A DNA stretch of 64,000 bases from positions 62,001 to 126,000 of the forward strand of contig CASFDA010000005.1 in NCBI GenBank assembly GCA_949293335.1, written 5' to 3'. Each line of letters starts with the position of its first letter. Position 1 is the first letter of the stretch. The notes under the pieces are model-generated. The model did no database searches. It was not told the DNA's origin and was given only the letters and a program-made list of their open reading frames with translations. This DNA is from an uncultured Spirochaetales bacterium. GTDB lineage: Bacteria > Spirochaetota > Spirochaetia > Sphaerochaetales > Sphaerochaetaceae. Positions 7,128-14,698 of this stretch are shown here, piece by piece. A program made the translations under genes and the position numbers.

Positions 7128-8744
7128 TCAGTCTTCTTTCTTTTTCTTTGAAGAGTGGAAAGAATCCATTCCATATGGGACAGGAGGATTCCGGCGTCTC
7201 GTCTTGGCCTCTCCAAAACTCTTCTTGTCCATATTTCCTGAGCCTTCATATGGCTTTAGTCTGTTGTCATCTCTTGGACGATCGTACCTATCTTCTCTCC
7301 GTTTTGGCCTTTCATCTCTGAATCTCGGCCTCTCGTCACTGTACCTCGGTCTGTCATCAAAGCTTCTTCTCTTTCTGTAATCAGGAAGATCATCGCCTCT
7401 ATGCCCATAGCCGTCATACATTCTCCTCTCTTCCTCGTACCCAGGGCGGCGATCACGCCAGTCATCATCACGTCGCCTAGGGCGGTAATCGTCTTCGTAT
7501 CTCGGCCGGTAATCATCTCTACGCGATCCCCTTCTCTCTCCGCGAGGACGATAATCATCATCGTAGCTTCTTTGCCGTCCGGAATACCCCCTTTCTTCGA
7601 ATCTGGAATGCCCTTCGCGCCTTGGCCTTTCGTCCCATCTCCTTTCAGAGAAATACCGCTCTTCTCTTCTGGGCCTTTCTTCAAATCGTCTTTCGCCATC
7701 TTCTTTCCAAGGTCTTCTTTCCTTCTTTTCTCTCTTAGGCCCTTTCTCGTCCAGTGTGAGCCTCTCCAGGCTCTGATCATCATCGATTCTCTTCATGATA
7801 AATTCCTTACTGTCGTATATTTTCTCCAACAGGAAGCATCGCATAGCACTGCGTCTGGAAAAACCTAGTGCCTTTACTTCCGCTGTCAATTCCCTTGTCT
7901 TGTAAAACCGTCTGAGCTTTTTGAGCTCGACATTCATATTTGAAAGGTTCTCGCTGAATATAACTATCCCATCATCCCTCAATAGGGCATTTATGATCAG
8001 GAGATATTTGAGGTAATCCTTCTTGATATCAAAATCCTCTGCCTTATTGCTGTTGGAGAAAGCAGGAGGATCGAATATCACGAGATCCCACTTCTTACCC
8101 TCCTCAAAACTCCTCTTTAGAAAAGTCCAGGCATCTTCACGCAGAAATGCATATTTTTTCTCATCAAGAAAGCCATTCCGCCTCATGTTCTCTTCTGCCC
8201 ATGCTGAGTAGACATTCGAAAGATCCACGCTCTCTACGCTCTTTGCACCACCTGAGGCTGCATAGACAGAGAAAGAACCTGTATAGGAAAAGAGGTTCAG
8301 GACATCTAGATTCTCCGAGATGCTTTCAACCAGTCTCCTGGTCTCTGCATGATCCAGAAAAAGGCCGGTATCTGTATACTTCTTTAATTCAACCTCAAAC
8401 TCATGCCCGCTTTCAGTAACAACTGTCTTCAGGCTCTCTTCTGCCTTCTCGTGCTGCTCTCGCCCTTCCCTTTTCTTGCATGATCTATAGATCACATTGC
8501 TTTTCTCTATATAAAGATATCTAGATGCGATATCCATTATCTCATCCTTATCTTCATTTTCAACATCCGAGAAATCAACTATGCGTGCATATTTGCCATA
8601 CAGTTCCACAGTAACAGGAAGTTCCTCGATGTTCCTGTCATACACTCTGCATGCAGTAGAACTGGTATTCTTCATCATTCTGTGGGCTTCAAGAGCGTTT
8701 CTCTTGAGTATCTTGGCAAAATCTTTCTTAAGATATTCCTTCAT
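7128..8744 (-). CDS. RlmK-like class I rRNA methyltransferase with long Arg/Asp-rich tail
   Basis: The first 315 residues form a Rossmann methyltransferase of the RlmK/RlmI type, which modify 23S rRNA. The SAM motif VLNLFSYTGSFSVYAA is at about 148-163, followed by the acidic VDLS, and the DPPAFSN catalytic motif is at 225-231. An N-terminal substrate domain precedes it. Residues of about 320-538 are a low-complexity extension built from Arg, Asp, Glu, Tyr and Pro with recurring RPR, ERPR and DDYRPR units, presumably a disordered RNA-binding tail. The core normally ends near residue 315, so the tail is an addition of about 220 residues. Stop and frame are uninterrupted, and the tail codons stay in frame throughout. 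Confidence 0.88.
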   Translation of the reverse strand: MKEYLKKDFAKILKRNALEAHRMMKNTSSTACRVYDRNIEELPVTVELYGKYARIVDFSDVENEDKDEIMDIASRYLYIEKSNVIYRSCKKREGREQHEKAEESLKTVVTESGHEFEVELKKYTDTGLFLDHAETRRLVESISENLDVLNLFSYTGSFSVYAASGGAKSVESVDLSNVYSAWAEENMRRNGFLDEKKYAFLREDAWTFLKRSFEEGKKWDLVIFDPPAFSNSNKAEDFDIKKDYLKYLLIINALLRDDGIVIFSENLSNMNVELKKLRRFYKTRELTAEVKALGFSRRSAMRCFLLEKIYDSKEFIMKRIDDDQSLERLTLDEKGPKREKKERRPWKEDGERRFEERPRREERYFSERRWDERPRREGHSRFEERGYSGRQRSYDDDYRPRGERRGSRRDDYRPRYEDDYRPRRRDDDWRDRRPGYEEERRMYDGYGHRGDDLPDYRKRRSFDDRPRYSDERPRFRDERPKRREDRYDRPRDDNRLKPYEGSGNMDKKSFGEAKTRRRNPPVPYGMDSFHSSKKKKED

Positions 8745-8833
8745 CAGCTATGATGTTATCTCAAAAGCGCTTCCTCTTCCAAGGTGGAAGGGAAAAAACT
8801 CGCAGTAGATACAAAAAAAGATTATCCTATTCA

Positions 8834-9298
8834 ATGATGGACAATATTGACGTTTCACTCTTTCTGAAAGAAAGGGAAGAAAGACTTGGAGGACGAATAG
8901 TATACCGCACATACGCCCTGTTCTATGGCTCATCGACAGGTGAGACAAGGGATAACGGTGTATTTCTCTATTCTGACGGAAACACATTCGTCTTTGAGGA
9001 CTTTGAAAAAGAGAACAGGATTCTGGGAATTCCGATAGCAACGAAGAAAAAAGAAAAATACGTAAAGCTCGAAAGATCATTCTCAAAGGATGACGTGAAA
9101 GAGGTAAACAAAGTATACCGATCAAGCGCAGATGATGTGATCCAGGGACTTTCTGAAAAGGGGAAGATAGCAAAAGGCATTCTTTCGGCAGTCAGAAAGA
9201 CAGTCACAGAAATCGTTCTTGAGGATGGCACAAGGTATTATTTCGAGCTGATGGACGGTGACAAGATCAGGAATATTGTAAGCAATGGGAGGTCTTGA
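8834..9298 (+). CDS. Hypothetical protein, about 154 aa
   Basis: I do not recognise a family. The protein is soluble and basic, with an FLYSDGNTFVFEDFEKENRI segment and no membrane part. The reading frame is open from 8750, but the first 28 residues are basic and of atypical composition, so I favour the tandem ATGs at 8834/8837. Neither start has a good ribosome binding site, so this is uncertain. The stop (TGA, 9296-9298) overlaps the ATG of the following sugar-phosphate mutase gene, which places it first in an operon with mutase, galE and the PLP lyase. Confidence 0.6.
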   Translation: MMDNIDVSLFLKEREERLGGRIVYRTYALFYGSSTGETRDNGVFLYSDGNTFVFEDFEKENRILGIPIATKKKEKYVKLERSFSKDDVKEVNKVYRSSADDVIQGLSEKGKIAKGILSAVRKTVTEIVLEDGTRYYFELMDGDKIRNIVSNGRS

Positions 9299-10632
9299 TG
9301 GGTGCATTCAAAAGCTATGATATACGAGGCATCTGGGGAAAAGATATCGATGAGGAACTCAGTTACAAGATAGGATATTTCATTCCGTCCCTCTTATCTG
9401 CTTCTGAGGTAATAGTCGGCAGGGACATGAGGCTCTCCAGTCCTCTTCTACACCAGCATCTCATCGAGGGCATACTCGACTCGGGAGCATCTGTAATTGA
9501 TCTTGGGCTCACCACTACTCCGATGGTCTACTTTGCAAACGTTCACTACAAGGCAAAGTGTTCGCTGATGATCACAGCAAGCCATAACGGAAAAGAATAC
9601 AACGGGATAAAGGTCTCAGGGGAAAATTCTTTTCCTATAAGCTATGAGATGGGGCTGGGAAAACTTGAGGAGCTTACAAAGAACGGTACTATTGAGAAAA
9701 AAGAAAGAGGCAGGTTCTCAGACAAAAGCAGGGAAATACGAGAGGAATACATATCATTCCTGAAATCCTATCTTCCAGACCTGAAAGGCATGAAGATCGC
9801 AATCGATTCATCAAATGGGATGGCATCTACAATCGTGCACGAAATATTTGGTGAGCGTGACTGCATATATATCAATGACACACTGGATGGGTCTTTCCCT
9901 TCTCACGATCCAAATCCTCTCATAGAGAAGAACCTCGATGAATTGAAGAGGACAGTCAGGGAGAACAATATGGATCTCGGACTTATCTTCGACGGAGATG
10001 CAGACAGGGTCGTATTTGTCAGCGAAGAAGGAAAGATGGTGCAGCCAGACTACATGACAGCGGTACTCGGACTTTACTACAAAAGCAAAAACAGGCTCGG
10101 AAAAGCTGTACTGGATATAAGGACAAGCAACAGTACAATTGAGTTTCTAGAAGAGAATGGTTTCACCCCTATCCTCTGGAAAGTCGGACATGCCTATGCA
10201 AGTGAGAAGATAATAGAAGAAAAGGCTGTATTCGGAGGAGAACTTGCGGGACATTACTATCTGATGGATGAATTCTTCGGTTCCGATGCGGCAATCCTGA
10301 CTTCCCTGCTGATGCTTACCGCCATAAAGGAAAACGGAGGAAAGCTTTCAGCTATCCTTGAGAAGATCATCAGGTACGAAAACTCAGGAGAAGTGAATTT
10401 CTCGGTAAAGGACAAGGACGGAATAATCGATCATCTCTTCCAGTACTACAAGAAACAAGGACCAGAGAGAATACTCTCTTTTGATGGTTACAGGATGGAG
10501 TTTCCCTCATGGTGGTTCAATGTCAGGAAGAGCAACACGGAACCGCTTCTCAGGATTGTCATAGAAGCAAAGAACAGAGAACTTCTTGAAGAAAAGAGAA
10601 ACGAGATAGAAAATATGATTCGCTCATTTTAG
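9298..10632 (+). CDS. Phosphomannomutase/phosphoglucomutase
   Basis: This enzyme interconverts hexose-6-phosphate and hexose-1-phosphate for nucleotide-sugar synthesis. The 444-residue alpha-D-phosphohexomutase carries all four signature loops. These are the phosphoserine loop TASHNGKEYNG (Ser95), the metal loop DGDADR near 235-240, the sugar-binding loop GGELAGHYY (a GEMSGH variant), and the phosphate loop KSNTEP near the C-terminus. Sequence does not decide between mannose and glucose preference. The start overlaps the previous stop, with GGGAGG five bases upstream. galE follows after nine bases, which suggests supply of glucose-1-phosphate or mannose-1-phosphate for surface glycans. Confidence 0.92.
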   Translation: MGAFKSYDIRGIWGKDIDEELSYKIGYFIPSLLSASEVIVGRDMRLSSPLLHQHLIEGILDSGASVIDLGLTTTPMVYFANVHYKAKCSLMITASHNGKEYNGIKVSGENSFPISYEMGLGKLEELTKNGTIEKKERGRFSDKSREIREEYISFLKSYLPDLKGMKIAIDSSNGMASTIVHEIFGERDCIYINDTLDGSFPSHDPNPLIEKNLDELKRTVRENNMDLGLIFDGDADRVVFVSEEGKMVQPDYMTAVLGLYYKSKNRLGKAVLDIRTSNSTIEFLEENGFTPILWKVGHAYASEKIIEEKAVFGGELAGHYYLMDEFFGSDAAILTSLLMLTAIKENGGKLSAILEKIIRYENSGEVNFSVKDKDGIIDHLFQYYKKQGPERILSFDGYRMEFPSWWFNVRKSNTEPLLRIVIEAKNRELLEEKRNEIENMIRSF

Positions 10633-10641
10633 GAGGACATT

Positions 10642-11613
10642 ATGAGAGTACTGCTTTTCGGAGGTGCTGGTTACATCGGAACACACGTTTCCCTTGCGTT
10701 TTTGGACAGAGGGGATACAGTCGGGATTTACGACAATCTCTCAACAGGACGGGAAGAGAACATCCAGCAGGGAGTAAAGTTCTACTTTGGGGACATTATG
10801 GACAGAAAAAGGGTAAGCGAAGTCCTCTCCGAAGGCTGGGACTGTGCAGTGCATCTAGCCGCGCTGAAAGCGGCAGGAGAATCAATGAAAGAGCCTGAGA
10901 AATATAGCACTTATAACATAACAGGTTCTCTCATACTCATCACAGAATGCCTCAGGGCAGGATGCAATAATTTCATACTCTCCTCATCTGCCGCCACATA
11001 CGGAGAACCAGAATACCTCCCGATTGACGAGAAGCATCCGACAAATCCCACAAACTATTACGGTTATACAAAACTTGCGATCGAAGAAAACTTGAAATGG
11101 TTTTCCCGACTCAAAGGTCTGAAATTCGCGTCACTAAGATACTTCAATGCCGCCGGATACGATGAGAAGGGAAGGGTCATGGGACTTGAGATCAATCCGC
11201 TCAATCTCATTCCTATCGTGATGGAAGTTGCCATAGGAAAGAGGGAGAAAATGGTCATCTACGGAGACGATTATGACACGATCGACGGAACATGCATCAG
11301 GGACTATGTACACGTGACAGATCTCGCGAGAGCACACGTGGCAGCAGCTTCTTATCTGGAAAAAGAAAAAGAGAACCTCATCGTCAATCTCGGAAGCGGC
11401 AAGGGTATTTCCGTCAACGAAATCGTCGGAGCTGCGCGAAGGCTTACAGGAAAGGAAATAAAAAGCGAGTACGGCCAGAGAAGAGCGGGAGATCCGGCAA
11501 AGCTTGTCGCATCCTCTGCCCTTGCTGAGGAAAAGCTTGGATGGAAAGCCGAAAAAAGCGATGTAGAGAACATAATCAAATCCACATGGAACGTTTACAA
11601 GAGGCAGAAATGA
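10642..11613 (+). CDS. galE: UDP-glucose 4-epimerase
   Basis: GalE interconverts UDP-glucose and UDP-galactose using tightly bound NAD. This 323-residue short-chain dehydrogenase has the N-terminal GGAGYIGTH nucleotide motif (residues 7-15), the catalytic Ser region SSSAATYGEP and the YxxxK pair in YYGYTK near residue 140. It also has the long NLIPIVMEVAIGKREKMVIYGDDYDT..CIRDYVHV block typical of GalE rather than other epimerases. A GGAGG site precedes the ATG. UDP-galactose made here is the substrate of the UDP-galactopyranose mutase encoded at 30.9 kb. The stop overlaps the next gene by four bases. Confidence 0.95.
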   Translation: MRVLLFGGAGYIGTHVSLAFLDRGDTVGIYDNLSTGREENIQQGVKFYFGDIMDRKRVSEVLSEGWDCAVHLAALKAAGESMKEPEKYSTYNITGSLILITECLRAGCNNFILSSSAATYGEPEYLPIDEKHPTNPTNYYGYTKLAIEENLKWFSRLKGLKFASLRYFNAAGYDEKGRVMGLEINPLNLIPIVMEVAIGKREKMVIYGDDYDTIDGTCIRDYVHVTDLARAHVAAASYLEKEKENLIVNLGSGKGISVNEIVGAARRLTGKEIKSEYGQRRAGDPAKLVASSALAEEKLGWKAEKSDVENIIKSTWNVYKRQK

Positions 11614-12851
11614 TGGAGATAAAAAGAGATTACGACTTCATTCTCAGGACCAAGAAAAAAGATGTGACAAAAGCAGAAGAGCTTTTTGACATCAAGTACT
11701 CCCGGCTGGCGAGAAAGTTCCATAGACAGATCCCCGGCTATCGCGTTACTCCCTTAAGAAGCCTACCGAACCTTGCACAGATGATCGGGCTCGGGGGGAT
11801 CTACGTCAAAGATGAGGCACAAAGACTTGAGCTGAATTCATTCAAGGTAATGGGCGGATCATTTGCAATCTTCCGCCTAGTCGAGAAGAAACTCAACTTG
11901 AAAGATGACGAGCTTACATATGATTACCTTATAAGTCCAGAGTGCCACGAAAGACTCAAAGGCCTTACAATTACAAGTGCAACTGACGGCAACCACGGGA
12001 AAGGGATTGCCTGGGCATCTGAAAAGTTAGGGCTCAGATGTGTAATCTATGTTCACAGGGAGACTTCTCTTCCGAGGATCGAAGCAATAAAGAGATACAA
12101 TGCAGAGGTTGTCGTTGTGGACGGGAACTATGATGATGCCGTGAGAAAATGCGCAGAAGATGCAAAGAAGAATGGATGGCAGATAGTTTCTGATACTTCT
12201 TGGGATGGATACACAGAAATACCCACATGGATAATGCAGGGGTATACAACCATGTTGCTCGAGGCACAAGAACAGCTTCTTGGGATAGGACTGACAAAAC
12301 CCACACATGTATTTGTACAGGCTGGAGTCGGAGCCCTTGCAGCCTCTGTCATCGGATTCTACTCTGCCCTATTCAAGGATGATCCGCCCTACTTTGTCGT
12401 CGTTGAGCCAGAGAAGGCAGCATGCATCTATGAGACGGCTAGAATAAACGACGGGAAATGCCACAGCGTCAAGGGAGATCTCGACACAATAATGGCAGGC
12501 CTTGCCTGTGGAGATCCTTCGCCTATTGCTTGGGAAGTGCTGGACAATACAGCAGACGTATTCATGAAAGTCCCTGATTACACTGCAGCAAGAGGGATGA
12601 GGATACTTGCTGTACCATTGAGAGGAGATCCGTTCGTGATCTCTGGCGAATCTGGTGCAGTCACCCTTGGTGCATTATATGCAATAATGACAGAAAAGGC
12701 CTCTGAGGGACTTAAAAGTGCACTCAGGCTGGGACCGGACTCAAATGTCCTTTTGATCAATACAGAAGGAAATACAGATCCAATCCATTTCAGACAAATA
12801 ATATGGGATGGTGTTGATAACGTTCCTCTTGATTATCTGACCAAGAGATGA
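11610..12851 (+). CDS. dpaL: Diaminopropionate ammonia-lyase
   Basis: This PLP enzyme (YgeX/DpaL family) eliminates ammonia from 2,3-diaminopropionate to give pyruvate and ammonia. The 413-residue fold-type II protein has the PLP lysine at Lys79 in the family motif ELNSFKVMGG, the ATDGNHGKG loop and the GVGALAA phosphate-binding region. I start at ATG 11610, which overlaps galE by ATGA and has GAGG upstream; the longer frame to 11541 lies wholly within galE. No carbamoyltransferase or xanthine-metabolism genes, the usual E. coli ygeX company, are nearby, so the lyase seems to act alone here. Confidence 0.9.
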   Translation: MMEIKRDYDFILRTKKKDVTKAEELFDIKYSRLARKFHRQIPGYRVTPLRSLPNLAQMIGLGGIYVKDEAQRLELNSFKVMGGSFAIFRLVEKKLNLKDDELTYDYLISPECHERLKGLTITSATDGNHGKGIAWASEKLGLRCVIYVHRETSLPRIEAIKRYNAEVVVVDGNYDDAVRKCAEDAKKNGWQIVSDTSWDGYTEIPTWIMQGYTTMLLEAQEQLLGIGLTKPTHVFVQAGVGALAASVIGFYSALFKDDPPYFVVVEPEKAACIYETARINDGKCHSVKGDLDTIMAGLACGDPSPIAWEVLDNTADVFMKVPDYTAARGMRILAVPLRGDPFVISGESGAVTLGALYAIMTEKASEGLKSALRLGPDSNVLLINTEGNTDPIHFRQIIWDGVDNVPLDYLTKR

Positions 12852-12895
12852 TCACTTGGTGGAAAATTTGCACGAGTACAAATCTCATAATTTAT

Positions 12896-12923
12896 CCTTA
12901 GGCCGCGCTAAAGCGGCCAAAGG
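12896..12923. terminator. Strong hairpin at the convergent edge of the catabolic island
   Basis: Stem CCTT-A-GGCCGC / GCGGCC-A-AAGG with loop GCTAAA (one A/A mismatch). It lies 10 bases beyond the stop of the minus-strand operon and 44 bases after dpaL. No clear T-run follows on either strand, so it may stabilise 3' ends rather than be a classical intrinsic terminator. The right arm merges with an orphan AAAGGAGG at 12919-12926. Confidence 0.5.
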
Positions 12924-12933
12924 AGGAAAACGA

Positions 12934-13887
12934 TCAAACAATAACGGCTGGCTCTTCTACAGGCATATTATTAAGGACGGCAAAACACCCTTTTGCGCAT
13001 GCCATTGAAGCTTTAATTAAAGCTTCCTCAGAACTACCGGCACAATGAGGAGTCATGATTACGTTCTCAAATGAAAATAAAGGATTATCCATCAATGCAG
13101 GCTCATCAAGAGTAACATCTAATCCTGCTCCTGCTATTCTTTTATTCCTTAGTACTTCGATAAGAGCTTCCTCGTCTACAATTGTTCCACGTGCTGTATT
13201 TATGAAATAAGCCGTTTTTTTCATCAGTGCGAATTCATCTTTGCCAATGCTATTCTTGGTTTCTGAGGTAGCGGGCATATGAACAGAAATAAAATCAGCT
13301 TCTGAAAACAGATGTGCTTTATCACTGACTAAAGTAACACCCTCCATTATATGGGTATTTGAAATATATGGATCATAAGCTATTACCTTCATTCCAAATC
13401 CATTTTTGCAAATATTGGCAACAATTCCTCCGATATGGCCGAATCCCACAAGTCCTAATATTTTATCCTTCAATTCAATTGCTTTTGCCTCTTTGCGAGC
13501 CCGAACAAATTCATTATTTTTATACATTTCTTCGCGAATTTTTAATTTCTTGGCTAACGCAATGATCAATGCAACTGCGTGTTCGGCAACAGCAGTGCTG
13601 TTCGTACCAACATTTCTTAACACTGTAATACCATTAGCTTTGCAGTATTCCACATCTACGCTATCAACACCAGCACCATGCCTAGCTATTACTTTTAGAT
13701 CATGAGTACTACTCAAAACTTCCCTATTTAATATGGCAAGCCTTGTTATTACTGCCTGACACCCTTGGATATCTTCTATCAGAGTAGCAGTATCGATACC
13801 TCGGCCATATTTTACCTTCACACCCTGTTTTCTAAGCCAGTCCATTCCAGCATCAGACATTGCTTCTGTGACCAAAACTGTATACAT
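12934..13887 (-). CDS. D-2-hydroxyacid dehydrogenase (phosphoglycerate dehydrogenase-like)
   Basis: The 317-residue NAD-dependent enzyme reduces a 2-oxoacid or oxidises the D-2-hydroxyacid. It has the Rossmann motif GLVGFGHIG (145-153), the catalytic Arg233 (NTARG), Glu262 (DVTLDEP) and His281 (TPHCAG). There is no C-terminal ACT domain, so it is not a full serine-pathway SerA. It is the last gene of the island operon, four bases after the HpcH/HpaI aldolase gene. This suggests it handles a 2-oxo product of the aldol cleavage, such as a pyruvate, glyoxylate or hydroxypyruvate analogue. That substrate is inferred. Confidence 0.9.
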   Translation of the reverse strand: MYTVLVTEAMSDAGMDWLRKQGVKVKYGRGIDTATLIEDIQGCQAVITRLAILNREVLSSTHDLKVIARHGAGVDSVDVEYCKANGITVLRNVGTNSTAVAEHAVALIIALAKKLKIREEMYKNNEFVRARKEAKAIELKDKILGLVGFGHIGGIVANICKNGFGMKVIAYDPYISNTHIMEGVTLVSDKAHLFSEADFISVHMPATSETKNSIGKDEFALMKKTAYFINTARGTIVDEEALIEVLRNKRIAGAGLDVTLDEPALMDNPLFSFENVIMTPHCAGSSEEALIKASMACAKGCFAVLNNMPVEEPAVIV

Positions 13888-13891
13888 TATC

Positions 13892-14698
13892 TTACCCCTG
13901 TGTGCAATTTGCCTTCATATCTGCAAACTTAGAAACAGAAGCCAATACAGATTTTTTCAATATCGCCATATCTGACCCAAGTGTAAACATCAAACAACCA
14001 AGTTCTCTAACAAATTCAAAATCATCTTGTGATCCCATTCCACCGAGACCAGCATCGCCAAGTAAGACTTTTCCAGAAGAACTGATACGTTTGCAAACTT
14101 CTGCTACTATCGCCTTCACTTCAGGTGTTACTTTACCGCCATACCCCAAATTCAAAGACAAATCACGTGCCCCTATCCTCAAAATATCAATTCCTGAATC
14201 AAGAATTCCATCCAAGTTATCTATTCCTTCTTGACTTTCAATCATTCCAATACACATTACATGTTCATTTGTAAGATGTAAGTATTTGTCATCAGATACA
14301 AAGCCAAATTTTGAAGCTCTAGCAGAATCTCCATATCCTCGATGTCCCTTTGGTGCAAACTTAACCTCATTCACTGCGTGGATAGCTTGCTCCTTTGTAT
14401 CAATATGCGGAAAAATTATACCCATAACGCCAGCTTCCAAGGCTTGAAGAATCAATCCATCCTCATGACTTGGAATACGCATGATAGGCATTGCGTTACC
14501 AAGCTGAATAGCGCGAATCAAATTTTCTGCTGTCTCTATGTTATGTACAAAATGTTCACCTTCAATAAATACATAATCAAGACCACAATAAGACAGCATC
14601 TCTGCTGTGAGAACTGATCTGCTTCGTACTTGACAACCAAGAACGGGTTCTCCTTTTTTCATTTTTTCTAACATAGGATTACTTTCTATGCTACTCAT
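13892..14698 (-). CDS. HpcH/HpaI-family class II aldolase (phosphoenolpyruvate/pyruvate superfamily)
   Basis: Members cleave 4-hydroxy-2-oxoacids or malyl/citryl-type compounds, releasing pyruvate or a related oxoacid, with a divalent metal. The 268-residue protein shows the barrel signature YVFIEGEH near residues 43-49, the metal-ligand stretch GMIESQEGIDN and the later GARDLSLNLGYGG loop. All are usual for 2-keto-3-deoxy-sugar-acid aldolase relatives. The start overlaps the stop of hydratase 1 by ATGA, and the dehydrogenase follows after four bases, so all three are co-translated. The natural substrate is probably what the upstream hydratases produce. Confidence 0.9.
   Translation of the reverse strand: MSSIESNPMLEKMKKGEPVLGCQVRSRSVLTAEMLSYCGLDYVFIEGEHFVHNIETAENLIRAIQLGNAMPIMRIPSHEDGLILQALEAGVMGIIFPHIDTKEQAIHAVNEVKFAPKGHRGYGDSARASKFGFVSDDKYLHLTNEHVMCIGMIESQEGIDNLDGILDSGIDILRIGARDLSLNLGYGGKVTPEVKAIVAEVCKRISSSGKVLLGDAGLGGMGSQDDFEFVRELGCLMFTLGSDMAILKKSVLASVSKFADMKANCTQG

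Noticed and set aside
7256-7868. Long open frames on both strands opposite and within the RlmK-like gene tail
   Set aside because: They are shadows of the repetitive Arg-codon tail; the minus-frame methyltransferase is continuous with a conserved core, and the others have no family features or ribosome sites.
8750-8833. Upstream extension of the 154-aa hypothetical gene
   Set aside because: No ribosome site, atypical basic composition, and it lies in the divergent promoter space next to the methyltransferase start.
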